A stretch of DNA of 64,000 bases from Trichomonas vaginalis G3 (Eukaryota; Parabasalia; Trichomonadida; Trichomonadidae). Shown here piece after piece: positions 56,209 to 64,000 of this stretch. Positions within the stretch are counted from its first letter, which is position 1. Each line of letters opens with the position of its first letter. Where the stretch lies: assembly GCF_026262505.1 (NCBI RefSeq), contig NC_067206.1:38019660-38083659 (forward strand), written 5' to 3'. The translations under genes were made by a program, and so were the position numbers. Below the pieces are notes generated by a model. It saw only the letters and a list, made by a program, of their open reading frames with translations. It ran no database searches and was not told where the DNA came from.

Positions 56209-57444
56209 TTACTCAGAAAAAATTTTCTTTGTATATACACCATTCTGAACATCTAAAAGACTTTTGACATTTGCCAAGAATGTTCGTTTAGACGCTGTCA
56301 TATAACCATATTCTTGACAATATTGTTTATACGAATCGTACAATGACCTTTCATCTAATGACACAAAGTCAGTTTCATCTATGAACAGTTCATATACACT
56401 CTTGTTTGCTTCTAACAATGTTTGTCTCTCTTCGGTATGTGGAATTTGTCTTGGATTGAACTTAGAAATATCTAATGTCATAAAATATGAGAACAAGTGG
56501 TTGTAAAAGTCAGATGTCAAAGTTTCTGCTAAGTCGTCAAAATATTCTGTATCTTGCATATGAGAATCTGACGTTCTGACAACTACATATCTTCTGTCAG
56601 AACTTTCTAACTTCATCGGAACAGCATTGTTTGAAACCATAATGAAGTTTGCAACATTTTCACAAACTCTTTGGTCTTTATACTTTCTTTCAACAACTCC
56701 AACTTTATCTGTTATAAGACTCTTCAAAGCATCTGAGTTCAAAACTTTGTTGTATCTATACTTTGAAGTTCATTGCAAACTATAAGTTTCATATTCTCTA
56801 TTGAGGAGTTAAACTTGCCACAGATGTTTTCTAAGTTTGTCATATTCGGATTCGAATAACCTTCTAACAGTTTGCACAAAATATCTGTAAAGAATGTGTT
56901 CTTACCAGTTCCTTGTTTTTCCAATTATAATGAGAGCAGTTTCATTTTTAGCACTTGGATGTTGTAAGATGTTTGCAAACCAACATAAGATATACTCATA
57001 AACCTTTTCGTTTCCATTGCATATAATTTCTTTGACATGGTCTAACCAAGCTTCTATAATATTTTCTTTCCATTCTACTTGTTCATATTTATATCCAGTG
57101 AAGATAGAATAGAAGTTTGGAGAAGGTGTATAGAACTTTATACCTCGAACTGAAAAATCTTCTAACTTTGACAATAAGATATCCCAAGCATCTAACATCT
57201 TCATGCCAACTTGTACGACTTTTATTTTCTTAAGTTTCTGTCTACATTCTTGTTCAGACACTATTGTTGCTCTTGGTTTGTTAAAGACAACATCCCATTC
57301 TTTCATGACATAACATTCTGGGGCAGAGTCAACATAAATGACTAAACGTTTCAAATTCTCGACTGCTTTGTTATAGTCTCTAAATGGACACATATTTCTG
57401 AATGCTTGGAAGTCATAAAAATCTGAAACATCTATTCTGTACAT
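56209..57444 (-). pseudogene. SF3 (D5-like) replicative helicase (Mav-C)
   Basis: About 410 codons, starting MYRIDVSDFYDFQAFRNMCP. The SF3 signature is visible: Walker A KQGTGKNTFF preceded by ALIIIGK, Walker B region NMKLIVCNEL, and motif C CENVANFIMVSNNAVP. The C-terminal end (ERSLYDSYKQYCQEYGYMTA) fits the D5 C-terminal helical domain. No primase motif is obvious in the N-terminal half. SF3 helicases replicate virophages, NCLDVs and some Polinton-like viruses. Broken, about two breaks. Confidence 0.88.
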
Positions 57445-57473
57445 TTTTATAAAAATAAAAAAAATATTATTTT

Positions 57474-58153
57474 TTATTCTTGACTTTGTTGTTCCATTTG
57501 TTGCATTTGTTGTTCTTGAGCTATTTGTTGTTGAAGTTGTTCTTGTAATACAATACTTTCACCAGTTGCATCTTCCAATTCGAAACTTTCTGCCGTCATT
57601 GACAAATACATAGGACATAAAAGTTTTACAGGAACAAAGTTTGCGTCAACTAATGTCAACGTTATACTTGCCAAAGTGTTTGAGTTCACTAAGGTTGAAA
57701 ATTCTGCATTCGAATAACAATAGGCAAACCAGCAGAGAAAGTATTGTTTATACGCATAAGTATCTTTTGGTCATAATAGTTTCTGTCGACATTCGAATAG
57801 CACTTTGAACCTAAGTTTGAAACAATATATAAGATTGGTGTGCTTAATGTCAATGGAATAGACATTCCTTGTATGACACCTTTTCCTGTTATAGGAAACT
57901 GTTGGTAGTAAAAACCAGAAATAAGTTTTGTATTATAGCTCATATCGTTTATAGTAAACTCATTCGGACATCCAAACATAATGAAACCTGCTCTAGTTGC
58001 AGCACATGTTACACCCGTACTTAAAGTATTAAATAAGTCAACAAAACCTGTTGGTGGTATATCTGAGTAAGTATCTTCAAAGGAGTATTTTTTACCATTC
58101 ACAACAATAAAGTCTTCTGGTGTCAAAAGAGCAAAACAGGCTTTAGTCGTCAT
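57474..58153 (-). pseudogene. Penton-like minor capsid protein (Mav-C)
   Basis: About 225 codons, starting MTTKACFALLTPEDFIVVNG. It keeps MSYNTKLISGFYYQQFPI and ASITLTLVDANFVPVKLLCP in the order seen in Mav-B's whole minor capsid gene, plus a Gln-rich tail (QEQLQQQIAQEQQMQQMEQQ). Broken, about one break. The similarity ties Mav-C to the PolB Mavericks by capsid, not by replication genes. Confidence 0.65.
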
Positions 58154-58169
58154 TGTGTTTAAGGTTAGT

Positions 58170-58271
58170 TTACAATACCGTCCTTGAGGACTTTGTAAGT
58201 TTGTTGTTTATAGAATTATATGACTCAGGGTTTTTAGTCGTAATAGTATAAACCATTATGTCTTCTGCCAT
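58170..58271 (-). CDS. 33-residue possible small gene (Mav-C)
   Basis: MAEDIMVYTITTKNPESYNS starts the frame, which ends SSRTVL. It fills the gap between the minor capsid and CCG genes, on the same strand, where Mav-A and Mav-B have a small gene. Too short for confidence. Confidence 0.3.
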   Translation of the reverse strand: MAEDIMVYTITTKNPESYNSINNKLTKSSRTVL

Positions 58272-58275
58272 TTAC

Positions 58276-58857
58276 TTAGCAAATAAATTTTAATGAAATG
58301 TTGTGGTCGTCAAATATTTTTATAACGTCTGGGAAACTATATTTTAAGTTCAACGTTTCACCTCCTTTCATAACGTATATCTTGTCAATGACATTATATG
58401 AAACACCACAGCAACTAATGTCGGGTTCTATTTCTTTGATGTTTATATCGTCTGCCTCTGTCAAAAGTTTCAATAGTTCTTTCAAAACTTCATGAGGTGC
58501 AATGACATATGAGTTCACTTTTACAGGTTGTGTTCGACCAAGTTTAACATTATACTTAAAGCTTGACAAATCTTCTCCTGAGTTTGAAGTTTGTCTTTCA
58601 GTTGTTGGTAGTCGTTTCGAATATCTGCAACAGAACTTAAGTCTCTGTTAACTTCAGGATATGTTGGTTGTTCTTTTACAGGAACAATTGTTATACCATC
58701 TTCGTCTTCGTATGGTTTCCCCACTTCAACATCTCTGTCTTTGACATTGACAATAACACTTTGACTGTTTGTTTGAGTTGGTGAATTTAACTTCACATCT
58801 GCCACCGCCATTAAACCTTTTGAAACACTTACGCTTCTATTTTTCGGAAATGACATT
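58276..58857 (-). pseudogene. CCG-motif protein (Mav-C)
   Basis: Starts MSFPKNRSVSVSKGLMAVAD, has EIEPDISCCGVSY and ETLNLKYSF, and matches the order of 21109-21723 while sharing little elsewhere. Broken, about one break. Confidence 0.68.
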
Positions 58858-58874
58858 TTACTTAGAATAAAAAG
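58858..58874. promoter_or_regulatory. 17-bp divergent promoter, TAGAATAAAA type (Mav-C)
   Basis: TTACTTAGAATAAAAAG separates the CCG gene (minus) from 58875 (plus), in the same place as in Mav-A, Mav-B and Mav-D. Confidence 0.63.
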
Positions 58875-59140
58875 ATGGACGTATTCGGATATCTCTTTGA
58901 ATTGAAGCAAAACAAAGTTTATACTCACAAACAATACAAATACATTGACAGAATAGTTCTTTACACAAACAATGGAAAATGTTATAGAATAGCAGTCTTT
59001 GCTGAACCAAAATATTTTCATAAAGCAAAGAAAGTTGGTATAACTGAAATGGTGAAAGTTCTTGAAGCAGACAAAAATATAACTTCAAAACTTACAGATA
59101 TTACTAAAGGAAAGTTTATAATACAATATTATGTCAAAAC
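58875..59140 (+). pseudogene. Gene divergent from CCG protein, cut by Mav-D (Mav-C)
   Basis: Starts MDVFGYLFELKQNKVYTHKQ, basic and strand-rich (DRIVLYTNNGKCYRIAVFAE). It runs to 59140, where the Mav-D terminus AGTTAGTATAC begins. The rest of the gene should lie beyond Mav-D, outside the window. Positional counterpart of 36667-37068. Confidence 0.68.
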
Positions 59141-59335
59141 AGTTAGTATACAAGTCTTGGGTATGGTGGCACTGCGTTCCACTTTACCCAATACTTGTGA
59201 ATTTGACACTTTACAAAACCGTTAACGTGTATTTTACAACACAAACGACAACACTAACTTAACCTTAAATATTTACAAAGCCGCCAACCACTTCACTTCA
59301 CTAACGAACTCACTAATGTAAAAATAAACGTTCTC
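59141..59335. repeat. Terminal inverted repeat of Mav-D
   Basis: Closely like 2355-2547 inward of the first 50 bp. The terminal hairpin is GGGTATGGTGG / CCACTTTACCC around CACTGCGTT. The outermost bases after AGTTAGTAT differ from Mav-A and Mav-B (ACAAGTCTT instead of GGTTAA). Confidence 0.88.
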
Positions 59336-59369
59336 ACTATCGTTCTCACTAACAACTTCACTAATGTTC

Positions 59370-59654
59370 TCATAAATTTTCCTCAATATCTTCATCATCA
59401 GTGTTAACCCTATTGTAGTCATACTTGAAGCCATAAACTTTCTCTAACTTCTTAACGTACAATTTACATAACTTACCTTCGTCATCGTATGGTTTAATGA
59501 TATAACTATTTCTATCTTTATAAACAGTCAATGAAAAGTCAACTGGTCTCGGATGTATTTGAAAGAACATGTTATGCTCAGGAAGGAAGAATAAATGTTT
59601 AAATGTATGTTTGTTATATGTTTTGATTTGTATGAGTTGCTTTTGTTCTGTCAT
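59370..59654 (-). CDS. End-proximal gene, type a (Mav-D)
   Basis: A 94-residue intact frame almost identical to 2581-2865. It is found at the ATPase end of Mav-D, the end which in Mav-A and Mav-B carries the type b gene. Confidence 0.72.
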   Translation of the reverse strand: MTEQKQLIQIKTYNKHTFKHLFFLPEHNMFFQIHPRPVDFSLTVYKDRNSYIIKPYDDEGKLCKLYVKKLEKVYGFKYDYNRVNTDDEDIEENL

Positions 59655-59755
59655 TTACATCCAAATAAAAAATTTCAGTAAACTTAAAAATAAAATAAAA
59701 AATTAATGATATCACCACCCGCACACGTATGAAAACATAGCACAAAAATAAATTT

Positions 59756-59812
59756 AGGGTAGAATGTTAGATCTAACACGTTTTCTAACCTCTTTTCTAA
59801 CCTGTTGAATTC
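59756..59812. repeat. Nested AGATCT-core palindrome unit, TGTTAGATCTAACA variant
   Basis: GGGTAGAATGTTAGATCTAACA with TCTAACC repeats. The core's outer pair is T/A, as at 47990. Confidence 0.83.
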
Positions 59813-59813
59813 A

Positions 59814-60338
59814 TTACTTTATAACTCTCTTCCTTGGTTTCTTTTTAGTTGCTTTCTTCACGTCTGTCTCCAGCTTGACTGTCTTTCTTCTTCGTCCGTA
59901 ATGATACCAGTTACTTCCACCAGTCAATGGGTCAAATGGTCTTTCGTAAGGGTTTCCATACATTCCATAGGGACCATACGGAAGAACTACTGGTGGAGAA
60001 GAAACATTTTCTTTAGTTCCATCGACTCTATTTAAATGCATTGTTTCACCTTTCATCTGGTCATTAAAGTCTTTTGCGTGTTTTGCAAACTCATCGTCCT
60101 TTCCTAAAGCATTTTCTGACTCAGTCGCAACCAAATTGGATGCTTTATTTATGAGTCCTATTTTATTTAATCTTAACTTCTTTGCAACCCAGCCTCCAAT
60201 CTTTCCTTTATTTGCATCTAATGTCTTTGAAACCCTTCCTCCACTCATTTTATTTACTGCGTCATAAGCCCCAAGTGCTTTTGCTCCAAATGCTAATGCT
60301 TTTGTTCCCATTGCGCCTAAAGCTGCCCAAGCTACCAT
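59814..60338 (-). CDS. Glycine-rich, basic-tailed virion-type protein (Mav-D)
   Basis: A 174-residue frame that looks whole, homologue of 39077-39604, with RRRKTVKLETDVKKATKKKP. Confidence 0.62.
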   Translation of the reverse strand: MVAWAALGAMGTKALAFGAKALGAYDAVNKMSGGRVSKTLDANKGKIGGWVAKKLRLNKIGLINKASNLVATESENALGKDDEFAKHAKDFNDQMKGETMHLNRVDGTKENVSSPPVVLPYGPYGMYGNPYERPFDPLTGGSNWYHYGRRRKTVKLETDVKKATKKKPRKRVIK

Positions 60339-60562
60339 TTACACCATATTAAAATCATCTCTCTTCAATATTATCTCATAAAAGTTCTCGTTACTGGAGA
60401 AAGTCAATGAAACATAAACATTCTCATGGACTTCGTCCTCGCCGCGTTGCGGCTTCATAAACTTCTTTCTTATATCATCTATCGCTTCAAAATGTCTGAA
60501 CAATTGCTAACATCTTCTACAACAGTTATTTCATCATGAATGACCTTCAAGAACAAGCTCAT
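60339..60562 (-). pseudogene. Small gene containing a double-hairpin insert (Mav-D)
   Basis: Homologue of 23928-24152. The insert here encodes KPQRGEDEVHE, almost the same residues as the unrelated gene 25601-26038. Broken, about one break. Confidence 0.65.
60428..60453. repeat. GC-rich double hairpin, Mav-D version
   Basis: GGACTTCGTCC (60428-60438) and GCCGCGTTGCGGC (60441-60453): the same sequence as at 25846-25871 in another gene, and a compensated variant of 24038-24063. Confidence 0.92.
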
Positions 60563-61445
60563 TTAATATGCTATTAAAATCATCTCAATAATGAGTCCAT
60601 CCTTTCCATCTTTAGGTAGCACAACATCTTTCATTGAAGAAGGTTCGACAAGTCTTATGTTAAACTTACTGACAAAGTTTGTTATACTATAATGCTTCGG
60701 TGGCGAATACATGTAGTTTGAAAGACATAATATAGATTCTTCAGCAAATTCACTTATACTGGATTTTATAACAATGTTCTCACGAGACCAAATACCACCA
60801 ATTGACAATCTTGTAAGCAATCCTGCTGAACCTTCAACTGTAAACGTCGATGGTAACATTCCACGAAGGTCATCTATTGACATCGTTGAGTCACTGAATT
60901 TAAATATTTTCTTAAAGCAATCGTCATTATCTAACCATGCAATAGCTTTGAAGTTTTCATTCGAATATACATCTGCTTCATTAAATGTAAAACCTGACTT
61001 CTTTGCAGAGATGACTTTAAAATCTATTGAGTTTGTTTCAAAATTATATGCTATGGTAACTTCTGAAGGTAATGGATGCCCTTCCGCAGTCAGTTGTTCT
61101 CTCACTACCGTTTGAAGCTTTGTGTTTAAAAACTTTCATGTCATCTCCTGTGTCTAGGTTCACATACACAGCAACGGAAAACTATCTTGCTTCTTTGTTT
61201 CATCATTATACCTCAAAACATTAAAGTTCTTCAATAATATTGTCCTTCCTGCTGGAATACTTTAACTTGTCTTATTTCAATAGCTTTCTCACCTCCTACA
61301 TACTCTACCCAGTGTCTTGGATATTCATAAGTATACTGACTTTTCTTGAATTTTGGTTGGTTTCATCATAACGTGTTCATAGTATATCTTTATACTCTTG
61401 TCAGTTAGACTCGGTGCTATGTTCTGAATATTTCTTGACTTGCAT
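60563..61445 (-). pseudogene. W-KAI capsid-like family member 2 (Mav-D)
   Basis: Homologue of 37970-38851 over its full length. Broken, with a few breaks, mostly in the N-terminal half. Confidence 0.64.
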
Positions 61446-61461
61446 TTTTAATGGAGATAAA
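61446..61461. promoter_or_regulatory. 16-bp divergent promoter (Mav-D)
   Basis: TTTTAATGGAGATAAA, the inverse of 37954-37969. Confidence 0.6.
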
Positions 61462-62353
61462 ATGAAGCATTTAATACATGACGTAGATGAAGACATGAAT
61501 GAAACTACAGACACGAACAATTACTTAACTCTTCTCTCATTCTTCCTTTCAGTAAGGCTATTTGGTTCTGTTCAATGGTGTGTATTTCTATTGTGGAAAG
61601 ATGGGTTCAGGTAAGACATTTAACCTCATTCGTCATATACTCATAACAGAGCGTTTAGGAAGACTCTATTATGACCAAATCATTATATCAGCAACTTCAG
61701 ACTCTATGGACTCAACAGCGAAAACATTTATGTCAAAAGTTCAAGCCTCTGTCGTTAAAGTTCCAGACAGTGAACTCATTGAATTTCTTCAACGTTACAT
61801 TCGACGTAAGAGGAAATATTATGCCATCGTTGAATTTATACAGTCAGGAATGCAAAAGACTTCTGAGGAGATGGAAAGAATTATTGACAAACACCACTTA
61901 CGTCAGTACTCAGGAGTTTACGATATGAAACGACTTACAAACTACATTCTGTCAAAACTTTCAAAATACCCCTTCAAAAAATATCCTTCAAACACTCTGC
62001 TCGTTTGCGACGACTTCGCCGGAAAAGGTTTAGTGTCAAAGCCTGACTCACCATTAGCTAACATCATTACTAAAGTCAGACATTACCACTTAACTGTAGC
62101 AATACTTATGCAAACATGGAGGTTTTTAGCTTTAAACATAAAACGTCTCATAACTGACTTCGTTATCTTTCAAGGTTTCTCACGTTATGATATTGAACTC
62201 ATTTGGAAACAGTCAGGTATAACATTACCTTTTGAAGAAATTTGGGAAGCATATAAGTCTCTCATCTCTCCTCGTTCATACCTTGAGATTCATATCATGA
62301 CTAATACCATTAAAGTCAAAAATATTCCATGGGAACGACCAACATTGTTTTAA
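61462..62353 (+). pseudogene. FtsK/HerA-type packaging ATPase (Mav-D)
   Basis: Homologue of 37065-37953 with GKMGSGKTFNLIRHIL, LLVCDDFAGKG and the RPTLF end. Broken, about two breaks, all in the first part. Confidence 0.88.
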
Positions 62354-62749
62354 AGTTTAACCTTCAATTGACTGATGGTAAACAAATTCCATGCATCTCT
62401 GTCGCCATTTCTGTTAATATTTTTGCTGTCATTCATATCATCCACTTCCCCATCCGTTAACTTTTGAGGATATGTTAGAATAGCTGTTCTTAAATGAAGG
62501 CTTTTCACCTTTGAGAGCATAAACTCTATAACTTTCTGCATACTTTATGTTTGAACCTCCTGAGCCATCATTGACATAAATTTTTATAGGCTTCCACCCT
62601 TTGTTCATGTTCCTGCTTCTTCCCTTAGCTCTTTTGTTCAGTAGTTCTACATCTTTATACACAGCTCCTGTCTCAGTGAATTCAACAATATTTTCATTCG
62701 TTAGCTTTACATTCAAACCCTTGTCGAGTATATTGTTCATTTCATACAT
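62350..62749 (-). pseudogene. Small basic gene divergent from CCG protein (Mav-D)
   Basis: Homologue of 36667-37068; overlaps the ATPase end by 4 bp. Broken, about one break. Confidence 0.65.
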
Positions 62750-62774
62750 ATAAAAGGTTTTTATTCTATATGAA
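62750..62774. promoter_or_regulatory. Divergent promoter (Mav-D)
   Basis: Inverse of 21724-21748, carrying TTTTATTCTATATGAA before the CCG gene start. Confidence 0.62.
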
Positions 62775-63389
62775 ATGAGAAGCAAATCCATCTTAGCTGG
62801 TGCCGTTAATGTTCCAATTGAACCAACATCAAATGTTGACTCACGAACGACAAACAATATTGTCATAAAGAACTATAGTTCAGAGTGTTTGAAAGAAAAA
62901 GAACCAGAACTGAAATCCGTGAATTTAAACTCAGCTTCAAACGCTAACGCTACATCAGATGTTAAGTTAGAGTATCCACCACTGGACCAAATTCTTTCAA
63001 GAGAAGCCAACGACAACCCTTACACAAATGTTCAAACAAATCCTTCAGATAACGTAGACCATTACCTTCTTCAGTTATACCAAACAATTTTACTCAAAGA
63101 CGATAAGAAGCTTTTGACAAATCTTATAAGCAAGAACCAAATAATTCTAACAAAGGAGGACCTTGAAAATGTTATATCACGAATAACAGGGAAACAATGT
63201 GTCATTGACTATCTCGACCCTGAAATCGAATGCTGTGGTCAAACGCCACCATTCATGAAAATAGGTAACATCCGCATCATTGAAATACCAGGAACTACAG
63301 GAGTTGAGTTTAAGTATAAATATTCGAACGAGTATACAAAACTTTCAACAGAATATAAGCTTTGTTTGAAATATGTTTTAGTAAATTAA
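62775..63389 (+). CDS. Conserved CCG-motif protein (Mav-D)
   Basis: A 204-residue intact frame, near-identical to 21109-21723 (DYLDPEIECCGQTPPF). Its end overlaps the next gene's end by 4 bp because Mav-D lacks the hairpin insert present there in Mav-A and Mav-B. Confidence 0.72.
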   Translation: MRSKSILAGAVNVPIEPTSNVDSRTTNNIVIKNYSSECLKEKEPELKSVNLNSASNANATSDVKLEYPPLDQILSREANDNPYTNVQTNPSDNVDHYLLQLYQTILLKDDKKLLTNLISKNQIILTKEDLENVISRITGKQCVIDYLDPEIECCGQTPPFMKIGNIRIIEIPGTTGVEFKYKYSNEYTKLSTEYKLCLKYVLVN

Positions 63390-63655
63390 AGCAATTTGTA
63401 ATATCTATCCAAAACTTCTTCAACAGTATCGAACTCATCTTCATAATGCAAACCTAATCTTATTGACTTGGTGCAGTTTTCACTAACACAATATAGCGCT
63501 TTGCGCTCGGCGCCTTTGACGCCTTTTTCTGTTCTCTTGACTGACATAACTAACTCATTTGTTTCATCAAACAGCAATAACCAAAGTTCATGACCTAATA
63601 CATAACATTCATACTTTATATTTTTAGCTCTGAGTTCTCTTGTAAGCTGTTGCAT
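63386..63655 (-). CDS. Small overlapping gene after minor capsid (Mav-D)
   Basis: An 89-residue intact frame with the hairpin-encoded GVKGAERKAL. It ends KLL, one residue shorter than in Mav-A, because the downstream insert is absent. Confidence 0.65.
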   Translation of the reverse strand: MQQLTRELRAKNIKYECYVLGHELWLLLFDETNELVMSVKRTEKGVKGAERKALYCVSENCTKSIRLGLHYEDEFDTVEEVLDRYYKLL

Positions 63656-64000
63656 TTAATATTTTCTAAAAAGTCAACTTCAACAGTCATTCGCACTGGT
63701 GCCTTCAGTTCTACAGGCTCTCCTTGAAAGTCAACAAGTCTGAATTGCATGTCTTTCAAATTATGAGGACTAATGCGAACCCATTTACCTAAATGAGTTA
63801 CTATGACAGGAACGTTTGGAATGAACATTGAATTGACTGCATAACAGAAGGATTTATATTCTACTGAACCTTTACTATTAACTCCTGAAATACCTGTGAC
63901 ATTAGCTATTTTTGACTCAACGTATAAACAATTACCATAACATACGTATGGAACAGATTTCATCTCAATCGTTTTGTCAACACTTTTCAAAGGACATGTC
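63616..64000 (-). CDS. Penton-like minor capsid protein, partial at window edge (Mav-D)
   Basis: The C-terminal part of the gene described at 33691-34467, ending MTVEVDFLENIKCN and overlapping the next gene by 40 bp. The N-terminal half lies beyond the window. Confidence 0.65.
   Translation of the reverse strand, partial: TCPLKSVDKTIEMKSVPYVCYGNCLYVESKIANVTGISGVNSKGSVEYKSFCYAVNSMFIPNVPVIVTHLGKWVRISPHNLKDMQFRLVDFQGEPVELKAPVRMTVEVDFLENIKCNSLQENSELKI

Larger units (their letters stand above)
40241..59140. mobile_element. Mav-C, SF3-helicase-bearing Maverick-like element
   Basis: A different and older element type. Left half: D12 adenine methyltransferase, small virion-type genes, capsid-like member, fibre, integrase, small virion-type genes, second capsid-like member. 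Middle: host-like patch and cargo zone. Right half: packaging ATPase, SSB-like gene, SF3 helicase, minor capsid, CCG protein. No gene is duplicated between halves except the capsid-like family, so one element is the simplest reading. Its own termini are not identified; both edges as given are where Mav-B ends and Mav-D begins. No PolB was seen. It is broken, with about twenty breaks. Confidence 0.75.
59141..64000. mobile_element. Mav-D, Maverick/Polinton, truncated by window edge
   Basis: Starts AGTTAGTATACAAGTC and shows the morphogenesis end of a Mav-A/B-type element in inverted order: end-proximal gene (type a), virion-type gene, small gene, capsid-like member, ATPase, small gene, CCG protein, small gene, minor capsid. 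The preceding CAAAAC (59135-59140) is the expected target copy. Broken, with about six breaks in the visible part. The PolB side lies beyond the window. Confidence 0.92.

Noticed and set aside
40240-59141. Mav-B and Mav-D as two ends of one element flanking Mav-C
   Set aside because: Both ends facing Mav-C carry the ATPase-side genes, so they are two elements in opposite orientation. Flanking hexamers (CAGCCG, CAAAAC) also differ.
1-64000. tRNA, rRNA or other structured RNA genes
   Set aside because: No cloverleaf-like or rRNA-like sequence was recognised by eye on either strand; the hairpins listed are too small and repetitive to be standard RNA genes.

Overview
The window is AT-rich, uses the standard genetic code and is almost wholly mobile DNA: parts of four large capsid-bearing Maverick/Polinton-type elements, nested and abutted, with a 1,303-bp mariner transposon inserted in one of them. 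The mariner (TA target, about 27-bp ends, DD34D transposase, length close to that reported for Tvmar1) and the density of Mavericks point to Trichomonas vaginalis or a close parabasalid. That assignment is inference from element content; no rRNA or tRNA gene is present.

Layout. Mav-B occupies 1-2354 and 25308-40240. It is one element split by Mav-A (2355-25307, 22,953 bp), which entered Mav-B's DNA polymerase gene and left a 6-bp target duplication, TACCTG. Tvmar1-like DNA (34797-36099) lies in another Mav-B gene. Mav-B ends at 40240. From 40241 to 59140 lies Mav-C, a different element type carrying an SF3 (D5-like) helicase and a D12 adenine methyltransferase, with no protein-primed DNA polymerase seen. 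Mav-D starts at 59141, inside a Mav-C gene, and runs off the window in the opposite orientation to Mav-A. All four are treated here as fossils. Mav-A has roughly fifteen breaks spread over about nine genes. Mav-B has about seven besides the two insertions. Mav-C is the most decayed, with about twenty. The visible part of Mav-D has about six.

The elements share a morphogenesis block: FtsK/HerA-type packaging ATPase, penton-like minor capsid protein, a second W-x(n)-KAI capsid-like family, a conserved CCG-motif protein, a phage-type tail fibre and a retroviral-type integrase. The replication block differs: protein-primed PolB in Mav-A and Mav-B, SF3 helicase in Mav-C. Both replication blocks sit beside a small protein with an acidic C-terminal tail, possibly an SSB. 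Between the blocks is a variable cargo zone (11.5-15.7, 26.6-29.6 and 49.7-54.4 kb) with KilA-N proteins, a KilA-N/GIY-YIG fusion and a conserved CxxC coiled-coil protein. Each cargo gene has a shared promoter cassette and is flanked by modular repeats.

The most unusual content is repeat biology. (1) Tiny GC-rich single and double hairpins occur in coding and non-coding DNA with compensating stem changes. One site is empty in Mav-D but filled in Mav-A and Mav-B; another is empty in Mav-B but filled in Mav-A and Mav-D. The same double hairpin lies in two unrelated genes in the same frame. (2) A family of about 27 nested palindromes with an AGATCT-type core has co-varying arms and builds inverted arrays around a cargo gene at 49.7-53.3 kb. 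(3) Fragments of the KilA-N variable segment are scattered outside intact KilA-N genes. (4) A promoter-leader plus perfect 15-bp hairpin unit occurs three times. A GC-richer, host-like patch with minisatellites (48.1-49.8 kb) lies inside the Mav-C cargo zone.
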